Assembly: GCA_019163175.1 (NCBI GenBank)
Contig: JAFLKN010000012.1
Location: 1 to 64,000, forward strand
Length of the DNA stretch: 64,000 bases
Reading direction: 5' to 3'
Source of the DNA: Prolixibacteraceae bacterium
GTDB taxonomy: Bacteria > Bacteroidota > Bacteroidia > Bacteroidales > Prolixibacteraceae
Below are positions 25,514-34,510 of this stretch, one piece after another; the first letter of the stretch is position 1; each line of letters starts with the position of its first letter. Under the pieces are notes generated by a model. The model was given only the letters and a program-made list of their open reading frames with translations. It was not told the DNA's origin and did no database searches. The position numbers were made by a program, and so were the translations under genes.

Positions 25514-27364
25514 TTATTTTTTCTCCGGAATAACCGCATTCTCTATCTTGACCTCCGAATCCTGCATTTCCCGGTATTTACTCCTCGAATCAACCACATA
25601 AACACTTCTGGGGTAATCGGTCAACATTTTTTTGTAAAGGGCCATTGCCTCCTCTTTTCGGTTTAATTTGTTTTGATAAAGTGCGGCCAATTGAAAAAGG
25701 GCATCGTCGGCGAGCATTTCCCAACTATTATCTTTCACAATCGATTCGAGCAAAACAGCCGCTTCGGCATATTTCCCTTGTTTTTGCAGAATGCCGGCTT
25801 TGCGAAAATCAACATCATCGATTAGCGAATTGAATGCGTACAATTTACTTATAGAATCGAGTGCTATCAGGGCTTCCGGGTAATTATTCCGGAAAAGGTG
25901 CAGATCGGCACGGGCGAATATTTGCAATGGAACAGCTGTGCTGTCTGTTTCAAGATTTTCGCTGATGAAAAGAGCGAGGTCCATCGCATCGTTAGCAATC
26001 AGTTTTGAGGTACTGGCTCTCAGTGCATCGAGTTGCGCCTTGGCCCACTGAAAGTTACCCATGTAATAGCCCAGTTTGGCTTTCTTAAACTTCACATCGT
26101 CTCCCAATAAAGTACTTTTGTTGCTTTCAATCACCTGCGAATAAGTAATCACCGCTTCCCACAAATCGCCCGAAAAGACATAGATATCCGAGAGTTCGGC
26201 CTTCATCGTTGACATTTGCTTCAGGTTGATTTTGGGCAAGGCCAGTCCTTCTGTTAGTAATTTTATAGCTTCGGTTGGCTGATTGAGGTAAAAAGCCAGC
26301 AGATGGGCGTATTCAGTCAGGAGTTCTGATGTTTCAGCAGTCATGCCCAGATTGGTAAATGTTTGCGCAAATTGGTTTTTGAGCTCGCTGGCACGAACCT
26401 GGTCCATCGAAAATTCATCGACAAAACGGTCGTAGTGCATTTGTGTCCGCTGAAGCAAAGCCAGGTTGTAATATTCAGCTTTTTTGCCTTTGCCAATCAG
26501 GTAATCATAGGCTTTAACCGCTTCGTTGTAGTTTTTGTTGCTTGCCGAAACATTGGCCAGACCAAAAATATTTCCATCTTCAGTTCCGGTACGTTTATCG
26601 AGTGCTATTGCCTGACGTGTTGCTGCCGTAAAATTTTTATCCTGTATAAAGAGCCAGATTAAAAGGCGTGTGTATAAAATTTGTTCGGGTTCGGCCTGAA
26701 TGCGTTTCAGTAAATAGGATTTCAACTGTTTGCTGATTTCCTGATCGTTATCCATTACTAAAACCGAGTTGAGGTTGCTTTTTACAATTTCGAGGTTGCT
26801 TTCTTTCTGATCCATCCACTCCAGATACTCTTTCAGCATCAGTTCGTAGTTGCGCATGTAATAATAAACGCGCGCCAACTCGTAATTATACTGGCTTGGT
26901 GTTGACACTGATTTCGCTTTCACATAAACTTTCTCAGCAAATTCGAATTCGCGCCGGTTGATAAACTGGTTGGCCAGATTGGCATAATCTGCCGGATTAC
27001 TCGAGAGTGATGAAATAGCTTTTTCGTAAGTTTTTATAGCCTCTGATGCTTGTCCCTGCGCTTTTTTCAGAAAGCCCAACTGCACATACCAATAGGCATC
27101 GGCCGAGTTACCGCGCAAACCTTTCCTGATTTCCTTTTCAGCTTTGTCGTAATCCGGAATTCCCATTAAGCAATCGAGGTAAATACTGAAATAGCCTTCA
27201 GCTTTGGTGCTCGAATATATCTTTTCGTACAATTCAGCAGCTTTACCAAATTCTTTATTTTGGTAATACTGACTGGCCAGAACAGACATGTTTTGAAGAT
27301 CTTGTGCCTGTCCGAAAACGAAAACAGGAGCCAGCAAAAATATGATTCGGATCAAAGACTTCAT
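25514..27364 (-). CDS. Secreted tetratricopeptide-repeat protein
   Basis: A 616-residue protein with a signal peptide (MKSLIRIIFLLAPVFVFGQ), then TPR units through most of the length. Examples are GKAAELYEKIYSSTKAEGYF, QGQASEAIKTYEKAISSLSS and GKYAEAAVLLESIVKDNSWE near the end. It has no catalytic domain and probably acts as a periplasmic scaffold. The start at 27364 is chosen because a -7 element (TATTTTTG on the minus strand, 27387-27394) lies between it and the upstream ATG at 27403. Confidence 0.85.
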   Translation of the reverse strand: MKSLIRIIFLLAPVFVFGQAQDLQNMSVLASQYYQNKEFGKAAELYEKIYSSTKAEGYFSIYLDCLMGIPDYDKAEKEIRKGLRGNSADAYWYVQLGFLKKAQGQASEAIKTYEKAISSLSSNPADYANLANQFINRREFEFAEKVYVKAKSVSTPSQYNYELARVYYYMRNYELMLKEYLEWMDQKESNLEIVKSNLNSVLVMDNDQEISKQLKSYLLKRIQAEPEQILYTRLLIWLFIQDKNFTAATRQAIALDKRTGTEDGNIFGLANVSASNKNYNEAVKAYDYLIGKGKKAEYYNLALLQRTQMHYDRFVDEFSMDQVRASELKNQFAQTFTNLGMTAETSELLTEYAHLLAFYLNQPTEAIKLLTEGLALPKINLKQMSTMKAELSDIYVFSGDLWEAVITYSQVIESNKSTLLGDDVKFKKAKLGYYMGNFQWAKAQLDALRASTSKLIANDAMDLALFISENLETDSTAVPLQIFARADLHLFRNNYPEALIALDSISKLYAFNSLIDDVDFRKAGILQKQGKYAEAAVLLESIVKDNSWEMLADDALFQLAALYQNKLNRKEEAMALYKKMLTDYPRSVYVVDSRSKYREMQDSEVKIENAVIPEKK

Positions 27365-27386
27365 CAACTGTTTTTTTATTGAACCA

Positions 27387-27394
27387 CAAAAATA
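27387..27394 (-). promoter_or_regulatory. -7 promoter element for the TPR gene
   Basis: The minus strand reads TATTTTTG, matching TAnnTTTG, 23 nt before the start codon at 27364. Confidence 0.5.
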
Positions 27395-27469
27395 ACAATC
27401 CAAAACGTTTCCGGTAGCTTAAACAGAGAATTGTGCCCGAATTGAATCGGCAACTTCAGATATAAAATC

Positions 27470-27477
27470 TAATTTTG
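27470..27477 (+). promoter_or_regulatory. -7 promoter element for lipA
   Basis: TAATTTTG matches TAnnTTTG and lies 16 nt upstream of the lipA ATG. Confidence 0.5.
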
Positions 27478-27493
27478 CAGAAATTTTGACCGA

Positions 27494-28360
27494 ATGAGCA
27501 CAGAAATGAAAGGAAGGGAAAGGCTTCCGCGATGGATGAAAATGCAAATGCCCAAAGGCGAAAGCTATTCGAGGGTTAAGAATCTTGTGAATCAGCACCA
27601 GCTGCATACCATTTGTACGAGCGGTAACTGCCCTAACATTGGCGAATGTTGGAATCGCGGAACGGCAACTTTTATGATTTTGGGTGATATTTGTACCCGG
27701 AATTGTAAATTCTGCGGAGTGACGACCGGTAAACCACTTGCCCCCGATCCGGAAGAGCCCCGGCGGATTGCCGAGTCGGTGCAAATTATGCAGCTGAAAC
27801 ACGCGGTAATCACCTCAGTTGATCGCGATGATTTACCCGATCTCGGAGCTGGCTTTTGGGCCGAAACCATCCGGGAGGTGAAAACGCTCAACCCGGAAAC
27901 CAAAATCGAGGTACTTATTCCCGATTTTCAGGGAAAAACGGACTTGATTCAGAAAGTAATTGATGCAGCTCCTGAAGTCATCTCACACAACATGGAAACT
28001 GTGGAGCGACTGACTCCCCAAATTCGCTCTGCAGCCAAATACCGGACAAGCCTTGAGGTAATTCGTTGTATTGCCTCATCAGGAATTGTAGCTAAATCGG
28101 GTATCATGCTCGGGTTGGGCGAAACCGAAACCGAAGTTTTACAGGTGATGGACGATTTGCTCGAAGCTGGCTGCAAAGTGATGACCATCGGGCAGTACTT
28201 GGCGCCTACGCTTCATCACATTCAGGTGGTTGAGTACGTTTCTCCTGAACAGTTTGAGCGGTATCGAACAATCGGGCTTGAAAAGGGTTTTTCTTTTGTT
28301 GAAAGCAGTCCCTTGGTTCGGTCATCGTATCGGGCTGAATTGCATGCAGGAGCGATGTAA
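27494..28360 (+). CDS. lipA: Lipoyl synthase
   Basis: Radical SAM enzyme that inserts two sulfurs into octanoyl groups on lipoate-dependent proteins. The 288-residue protein has the auxiliary cluster cysteines in CTSGNCPNIGEC, the radical SAM triad in CTRNCKFCGV and the C-terminal serine region SPLVRSSYRAE. CGA and CGG are used for conserved arginines (LPRWMK, EEPRRIAES), showing standard host decoding. lipB follows 80 nt downstream, completing the endogenous lipoate pathway. Confidence 0.97.
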   Translation: MSTEMKGRERLPRWMKMQMPKGESYSRVKNLVNQHQLHTICTSGNCPNIGECWNRGTATFMILGDICTRNCKFCGVTTGKPLAPDPEEPRRIAESVQIMQLKHAVITSVDRDDLPDLGAGFWAETIREVKTLNPETKIEVLIPDFQGKTDLIQKVIDAAPEVISHNMETVERLTPQIRSAAKYRTSLEVIRCIASSGIVAKSGIMLGLGETETEVLQVMDDLLEAGCKVMTIGQYLAPTLHHIQVVEYVSPEQFERYRTIGLEKGFSFVESSPLVRSSYRAELHAGAM

Positions 28361-28440
28361 CTGATAGCGTAATTGTCTGAATAATTACCGAATAAGTTGC
28401 GAATACCTTTACACTGAATGACTATTAAAATTGACTATCA

Positions 28441-29109
28441 ATGGCTGAATTTACTTACGAAGACCTTGGACTAAAAGACTATAAAGAATGTTGGGATTAC
28501 CAGGAAACCATTCATGCGGAAATTATAGCCGACAAATTAGCTCAGAAAAGAAGCAGTGATATTAATCGTTTTCTGTTGGTTGAGCATCCGCATGTTTATA
28601 CGCTGGGCAAAAGTGGCGATGAACACAACTTGTTAATTAATGGTGATTTCCTGAAAAAGATTGATGCCGTTTATTACAAAATCAATCGGGGAGGGGACAT
28701 TACATATCATGGCCCGGGCCAATTGGTTGGTTATCCGATTATTGATCTGGAAAACTACAAAATCGGAGTTAAGGACTTCATTTATAAAATGGAGCAGGCC
28801 ATAATACAGACCATTGGAGAATACAGATTAGAAGGAGCACTGAAAGAAGGAGCTACCGGCGTATGGCTCGATTCTGCTATTCCGGCGAAGGCAAGGAAAA
28901 TCAGTGCCATTGGTGTTCGGGTTAGTCGTTATGTTTCTATGCATGGCTTTGCATTGAATGTGAATACCGACATGCGCTATTTCAATTACATCAATCCGTG
29001 CGGATTTATTAGTTACGGTGTAACATCAATTGAACGTGAACTTGGTCGTAAAGTTGATATGCTGGAAGTGAAGGAGATTGTGAAGAACAAGTTTAATGCG
29101 ATTTATTAA
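28441..29109 (+). CDS. lipB: Octanoyl-[ACP]:protein N-octanoyltransferase
   Basis: Transfers octanoate from acyl carrier protein to lipoyl domains, the step before LipA. The 222-residue protein shows RGGDITYHGPGQLVGYPI, the catalytic lysine region ARKISAIGVRVSRYVSMHG and the catalytic cysteine in YINPCGF. Pairing with lipA supports the assignment. Confidence 0.96.
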   Translation: MAEFTYEDLGLKDYKECWDYQETIHAEIIADKLAQKRSSDINRFLLVEHPHVYTLGKSGDEHNLLINGDFLKKIDAVYYKINRGGDITYHGPGQLVGYPIIDLENYKIGVKDFIYKMEQAIIQTIGEYRLEGALKEGATGVWLDSAIPAKARKISAIGVRVSRYVSMHGFALNVNTDMRYFNYINPCGFISYGVTSIERELGRKVDMLEVKEIVKNKFNAIY

Positions 29110-29230
29110 AATTACATTCAAGATTAATACTTCAACATTAAATTGAATTAAGCACAAACAATTGTCTTAACTGGCATTCCAATTGCAAAATCGTATTAAT
29201 TTTACAACATTGTAAGGTTTAGAAACAGAA

Positions 29231-29785
29231 ATGAAAGTTGAGGACAAGATATTATTGGGTGAAATCCGGAATCGGAACCGAAAGGTTTTCGAAGCATTGT
29301 TCTATGAATATTATCCACATCTGACTCGCTATGCTGAAGGATTCTTGTTTGATAAACAAGCCTGTGAAGATATCGTTCAAAATCTCTTTATCTACTTTTG
29401 GGAAAATACGCATCGTATCGACATTCAGTTATCACTTAAATCTTATTTCTACCAGTCAGTAAAAAACAGATGTCTGAATTACCTTCGTGATGTTCATGTT
29501 CAGGACAAACATAAAATCTTGTATCTGGAGGCCTTGCTTAACGAAGACGATTCCCCGGGATGGGTCGACTTGGAAATTACGAAAAAAGTACAGGAAGCCA
29601 TTGCCCAACTTCCTCCGCAAATGGGAGAACTGTTTAAGCAGAAATACCTTTTTGGCCGTAAATTGCATGATATTGCCGAAATCAATAATATCTCAGAAAA
29701 CACAGTAAAAACCCAGCTAAAACGCGCCAAGGAAAAAATGCGAAAGCTACTGTTGGATAGCACCACCTTGAAATTCTTTCTTTAA
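29231..29785 (+). CDS. ECF sigma factor, FecI-like (PUL regulator)
   Basis: A 184-residue sigma-70 family protein with region 2 (FYEYYPHLTRYAEGFL, then EDIVQNLFIYFWEN) and region 4 (LPPQMGELFKQKYLFGRKL with the helix-turn-helix ISENTVKTQLKRAKEKM). It is followed by a FecR-type anti-sigma and an STN-domain SusC. This is the standard trans-envelope induction module of Bacteroidota PULs, so it likely activates the first SusC/SusD operon when the substrate binds. Confidence 0.93.
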   Translation: MKVEDKILLGEIRNRNRKVFEALFYEYYPHLTRYAEGFLFDKQACEDIVQNLFIYFWENTHRIDIQLSLKSYFYQSVKNRCLNYLRDVHVQDKHKILYLEALLNEDDSPGWVDLEITKKVQEAIAQLPPQMGELFKQKYLFGRKLHDIAEINNISENTVKTQLKRAKEKMRKLLLDSTTLKFFL

Positions 29786-29862
29786 CCTCTTTATTTTTTT
29801 TCGAATCGTTGTCACCCTTTTTCAGGTGTCGCGTGTCTTGCTCATGACTTGACTAAACTAGC

Positions 29863-31032
29863 ATGGAAGAAATGTATCAGGATATCGATTTTGAGATTAT
29901 CTGGAAAAAGATTCATGGACAAATTACCGACGACGAAGAAATACTTCTGAGTCAATGGTTAAACAAAAGTACATCCCATCGTAAATATTACGAGAATGCC
30001 ATCCGCTACTATAGTAGTGGTACTCAATTCACCAATTCCGCCGCTGAATTAAAAAAGGCTTTAAAAAAAATAAACCATAAGGCGGGTATTCACAATCCAT
30101 ACCGAAATACTCAAATAATTGCTATCGTCAGCGTTGCAGCCAGCATACTTTTCTTTATTTATTTTCAATTTTTTAAGCCAGAAATTAACCCCAATCCCAT
30201 TTTAACAGAGCAAAAAGCGCAATCGATTGTGCCAGGTAGTAATAAAGCTGTACTTATTCTTGCTGACGGGTCGGAGCACGATCTTTCTTCAGGAGATAAC
30301 TCTATTATTGCCGCTGACGGAACCGAAATAAAAAATACAGGTAATAAGCTGGAATACATCAGTACAAATAGTCAGCCTACAGAAATGAAATACAACACGC
30401 TGAAAATACCGCGGGGAGGTGAGTATTTTCTGATTTTGGCCGATAGCACCAAAGTCTGGTTGAATTCTGAAACGACACTTCGTTTTCCGGTTCAGTTTGC
30501 TGCCGATGTTCGTAATGTGGAATTAAACGGGGAAGCTTATTTTGAGGTATCCAAAAATGAAAAGGTTCCGTTTATTGTAACTTCAGGAAATCAGCAGGTA
30601 AAAGTTCTGGGTACGCAATTTAATCTCTCTTCGTATGCTGACAACCAATCGGTTTACACTACCCTGGTTGAAGGGAAAGTTGAGGTTTCGCTCAATACAA
30701 ATCCTGAATCGAAACTTGTTCTGAAGCCCAATGAACAAAGCTGTTTTTCTAAAGAAGAGGCCAACATATTAAAAAGAACTGTAGATGTAGCTCAATACAT
30801 TGCCTGGAAAGACGGACGTTTTGTTTTTCAGGATCAGATGCTTGAGGATATCATGAAAACACTTTCCAAGTGGTACGATGTACAGGTAGTTTTTGCCAAT
30901 GAAGATGATAAGAAATTACGGTTTACAGGCAACCTCGAACGGTATGCCGATTTCAGTAATATTTTAGGAAAAATTGAACGAACGAACGAAGTTGAATTTG
31001 AAATAACAAACAAATTAATAACGATAAAATAG
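29863..31032 (+). CDS. FecR family anti-sigma factor
   Basis: A 389-residue single-pass inner-membrane protein. A cytoplasmic N-terminal domain binds the sigma factor, a transmembrane helix lies at about residues 84-105 (IAIVSVAASILFFIYFQFF), and a periplasmic FecR domain carries the LKIPRGGEYFLILADSTKVW and LNGEAYFEVSKN motifs. The C-terminal DUF4974-type part (ILGKIERTNEVEFEITNK) would contact the STN domain of the following SusC. Confidence 0.93.
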   Translation: MEEMYQDIDFEIIWKKIHGQITDDEEILLSQWLNKSTSHRKYYENAIRYYSSGTQFTNSAAELKKALKKINHKAGIHNPYRNTQIIAIVSVAASILFFIYFQFFKPEINPNPILTEQKAQSIVPGSNKAVLILADGSEHDLSSGDNSIIAADGTEIKNTGNKLEYISTNSQPTEMKYNTLKIPRGGEYFLILADSTKVWLNSETTLRFPVQFAADVRNVELNGEAYFEVSKNEKVPFIVTSGNQQVKVLGTQFNLSSYADNQSVYTTLVEGKVEVSLNTNPESKLVLKPNEQSCFSKEEANILKRTVDVAQYIAWKDGRFVFQDQMLEDIMKTLSKWYDVQVVFANEDDKKLRFTGNLERYADFSNILGKIERTNEVEFEITNKLITIK

Positions 31033-31121
31033 AATAAAAATTGGGCGGAAAATGTTTGCACCATTTCCCGCCCGAAACAAAGTGAAGTAAATTACAACGT
31101 ATTAACTCACAGCACAAATCT

Positions 31122-34100
31122 ATGAAAAAAAATCGATGTACCTCTATCCGTTGGCACGGGTGGAAAAAACTTTTCCTTATGATAAGGATGACCACATTTT
31201 TTGTATTGCTTGGGCTTTTGCAAGTCTCGGCAAGTGTGTACTCGCAGCAAACGAATCTGGTACTCAAATTGGAAAACACCAATGTTGAGCAGGTTCTGAA
31301 GAAAATTGAACAGCAAAGTAAATTCTACTTTCTCTACCGTTCCGACCTTTTGAAAGAGGTTCCTCCGGTATCGATTCAGGTGAACGATGCTAAGCTGGAA
31401 GATATTCTTGACAAAATTCTGGTTCCGAACGGATTCTCGTATGAAATTGAGGACAGGGTCGTAGTTATTAAAAAGGCTGCAGAACAAGGCTCTCCTGTTC
31501 CTGTGGAACAAAAAGGAGTTTCGGGAACGGTAAAAGATAAGGATGGCAACGCTATCCCGGGAGTTTCTATTGTTGCAAAAGGAACAACCGTAGGAACCAT
31601 TACCGATTCGGATGGTGGTTTTCGACTGAATATTCCGGCTGAAACCAAGACTTTGACTTTTTCATTTGTTGGGATGACATCTCAAGACGTAGATGTTGCC
31701 GGAAAGACAACTTTCGATGTTGTGCTCCAGGATGAAACAGTCGGAGTGGAAGAAGTAGTTGTAGTAGGTTATGGTACCCAAAAGAAAGTTAACCTTACTG
31801 GTGCTGTTTCTTCGGTTAAAATCGATGATAAAATTACAAGCCGTACTTTATCTAATGTATCTTCAGGTTTATCAGGTCTTGTTCCCGGACTGGCAGTAAG
31901 TCAGAACACAGGGATGGCTGGTAAAAACGACGTTTCTATGCTTATCCGTGGTTTAGGTACCGTAAACAATGCAAACCCATTGGTTGTAGTTGACGGTATG
32001 CCCGATGTTGATATCAACCGTTTGAACATGAACGATATTGAAAGCATTTCTATTCTTAAAGATGCTACTTCATCTGCTGTTTATGGTTCGCGTGCTGCAA
32101 ACGGTGTAATCCTGATTACAACCAAGTCAGGAAAAGGAATGAGTAAAACAAATATTACCTATTCAAGCACATTCGCATTAGAAGTACCAACCAAGTCGTA
32201 TGAGTTTATGGCCGATTATCCCCGTGCATTAACTCTGCATCAAAGACTGGCTGCTGTAAATACACTGCGTTCCAATTACACCTTTAAAGATGGAACCATA
32301 GACCAGTGGATGGCTCTTGGAATGATAGATCCTTTGCGTTATCCAAATACTGATTGGTGGGATGTACTGATGCGCGACGGACAGGTACAAAACCATAATC
32401 TATCTGCTTCAGGAGGAAACGAAAAGTCGAACTTCTTTATTTCTGTTGGTATGATGGACGAAAAAGGACTTCAAATCAACAACGACTATTCGCGTTACAA
32501 TGCACGTTTTAATTACGACTATAAAGTTCGCGAGAATATGAATGTTGGAGCTAAATTCGCTGGCAACTGGTCAAAATACACTTATGCACTCGAAGATGGT
32601 TTTACTGACGATGCTTCAACAAATACTGCCGGCTTCGACCTTCAATATGCAATTTCGGGTATGACTCCTTATGATCCGGTTTCCGGAAACTATGGTGGAG
32701 TAATGGCCTACAACGAAGACCCTCAGGCATACAATCCTTACACTCAATATGTCAACAGTCTTAACTATCAAAATCGCCAGGAAGCAAATACAAGCATGTA
32801 CTGGGACTGGACTCCGATTAAAGGATTAACAGCACGTATCGATTATGCCCTGAATTATTACAATCAGTTCCGCTATACTGCAGCTATTCCGAACCGTTCG
32901 TTCAACTTCCAGACCAATGCTTTTGGCTCGCGTACTTATGTGGGTACCAATGCAGGTGTGGCCAACTATACCAATACAGGGTATAAAACACAATTAAATG
33001 GTAGATTAACTTACAATACTACCATTGCAAAAAATCATGACATCAGTGCATTGTTTGTTTATGGTGAAGAATACTGGTATGGACGCTCTCAAACAAGTTC
33101 ACGTACTGACAGGTATCATCCTTCGCTTCACGAAATTGATGCTGCTTTATCCGGGATAACGCAAGGAGCTGGTGGAAACTCAAGTGCTGAAGGACTTCGC
33201 TCATACATCGGCCGATTGAATTACGCTGCATTCGATAAATATTTACTTGAAGTTAACTTCCGGTACGACGGTTCGTCTAAATTTCTTCCTGGCAGCCAAT
33301 ATGGGTTCTTCCCATCAGCAGCTTTGGGCTGGCGCTTTACTGAAGAAAAATTCCTCCGCCCTTACCTGGATGGCTGGCTTTCTAATGGAAAGCTTCGTTT
33401 ATCATACGGAGGTTTGGGTAACAACAGCGGTGTTGATCGTTACGAACAACAGGAAACTTTGGCAGCTAACCATTATATGATCAACGGAACCATCGCTTTA
33501 GGTTTGGTAAACAGCAAAATGGTTAATCCCGAACTCTCATGGGAAACAACAAGTGTATTGAACATTGGTATGGATTTGGCATTTCTCAATAACCGTTTAA
33601 CTACAGAAATTGATTATTACGACCGCTTAACTTCAGGCATGAACCGGCCATCAGAAATGTCTATTCTTCTGACAGGTGCTTATGATGCTCCACGAAAAAA
33701 TATAGGTGACCTGCGTAACCGGGGTATTGAAGGCAACTTTACATGGAAAGATAAAATCCGTGATTTCAATTATAGTTTCAACCTGAATGCATCATACAAT
33801 GCCACAGTTCTTGAAAAATGGAATGAATTCTTGGGTAGGGGTTACACTTTTCTGGATATGCCATACCATTTCCTGTATACATATGAAGATATAGGTATAG
33901 CTCAAACCTGGGATGATGTTTATAATGCAACACCTCAAGGAGCATCACCTGGCGATATTCTCCGGAAAGACCTAAATGGCGACGGAAGAATTGATGGTAA
34001 CGACAAGAAAGCTTATACCAACATTCAACGTGACCGTCCAACCACCAACTTTGCTTTCAACGCAAATGTTGCATGGAAAGGATTTGATCTAAATGTTCTT

Positions 34101-34508
34101 TTTCAGGGTGCTGCCGGACGTAAAGATTACTGGATTAATATTTACAACAATGTCAACTTTGGAGCACAGCGTTATGCTTCAACATACGACCACTGGAATA
34201 ATCCTTGGAGTGTTGAAAACCGTGATGGCGAATGGCCTCGTTTGGGTGGAAGCGCCAACCGTGAAGAAACCACATTCTGGCTCGACGACCTAAGCTACCT
34301 TCGTTTGAAAAACGTGCAGCTAGGTTATACTCTGCCTAAAACATGGTTAGCCCGCATAGGTATCGAAAGTGTCCGCATTTACGGATCAGGCGAGAACCTG
34401 TCAACCTTTACCAAATTCCGTGGATTGGATCCTGAAAAGATTGCAAACGCCAGTGATGCTTATCCGTTGAATAAATCCTTCTCACTTGGTATTAATATTG
34501 GAATCTAA
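31122..34508 (+). CDS. SusC/RagA TonB-linked outer-membrane protein 1, with STN domain
   Basis: A 1128-residue TonB-dependent glycan importer. After the signal sequence come an STN (secretin/TonB short N-terminal) domain at about residues 48-110, a carboxypeptidase-like beta-sandwich (VSGTVKDKDGNAIPGVSI), the TonB-box/plug start VVVVGYGTQKKVNLTGAVSS and a large beta-barrel ending FSLGINIGI. The STN domain is the receiver for FecR signalling, matching the sigma/FecR pair upstream. SusD follows after 2 nt. It imports oligosaccharides released at the cell surface. Confidence 0.96.
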   Translation: MKKNRCTSIRWHGWKKLFLMIRMTTFFVLLGLLQVSASVYSQQTNLVLKLENTNVEQVLKKIEQQSKFYFLYRSDLLKEVPPVSIQVNDAKLEDILDKILVPNGFSYEIEDRVVVIKKAAEQGSPVPVEQKGVSGTVKDKDGNAIPGVSIVAKGTTVGTITDSDGGFRLNIPAETKTLTFSFVGMTSQDVDVAGKTTFDVVLQDETVGVEEVVVVGYGTQKKVNLTGAVSSVKIDDKITSRTLSNVSSGLSGLVPGLAVSQNTGMAGKNDVSMLIRGLGTVNNANPLVVVDGMPDVDINRLNMNDIESISILKDATSSAVYGSRAANGVILITTKSGKGMSKTNITYSSTFALEVPTKSYEFMADYPRALTLHQRLAAVNTLRSNYTFKDGTIDQWMALGMIDPLRYPNTDWWDVLMRDGQVQNHNLSASGGNEKSNFFISVGMMDEKGLQINNDYSRYNARFNYDYKVRENMNVGAKFAGNWSKYTYALEDGFTDDASTNTAGFDLQYAISGMTPYDPVSGNYGGVMAYNEDPQAYNPYTQYVNSLNYQNRQEANTSMYWDWTPIKGLTARIDYALNYYNQFRYTAAIPNRSFNFQTNAFGSRTYVGTNAGVANYTNTGYKTQLNGRLTYNTTIAKNHDISALFVYGEEYWYGRSQTSSRTDRYHPSLHEIDAALSGITQGAGGNSSAEGLRSYIGRLNYAAFDKYLLEVNFRYDGSSKFLPGSQYGFFPSAALGWRFTEEKFLRPYLDGWLSNGKLRLSYGGLGNNSGVDRYEQQETLAANHYMINGTIALGLVNSKMVNPELSWETTSVLNIGMDLAFLNNRLTTEIDYYDRLTSGMNRPSEMSILLTGAYDAPRKNIGDLRNRGIEGNFTWKDKIRDFNYSFNLNASYNATVLEKWNEFLGRGYTFLDMPYHFLYTYEDIGIAQTWDDVYNATPQGASPGDILRKDLNGDGRIDGNDKKAYTNIQRDRPTTNFAFNANVAWKGFDLNVLFQGAAGRKDYWINIYNNVNFGAQRYASTYDHWNNPWSVENRDGEWPRLGGSANREETTFWLDDLSYLRLKNVQLGYTLPKTWLARIGIESVRIYGSGENLSTFTKFRGLDPEKIANASDAYPLNKSFSLGINIGI

Positions 34509-34510
34509 AA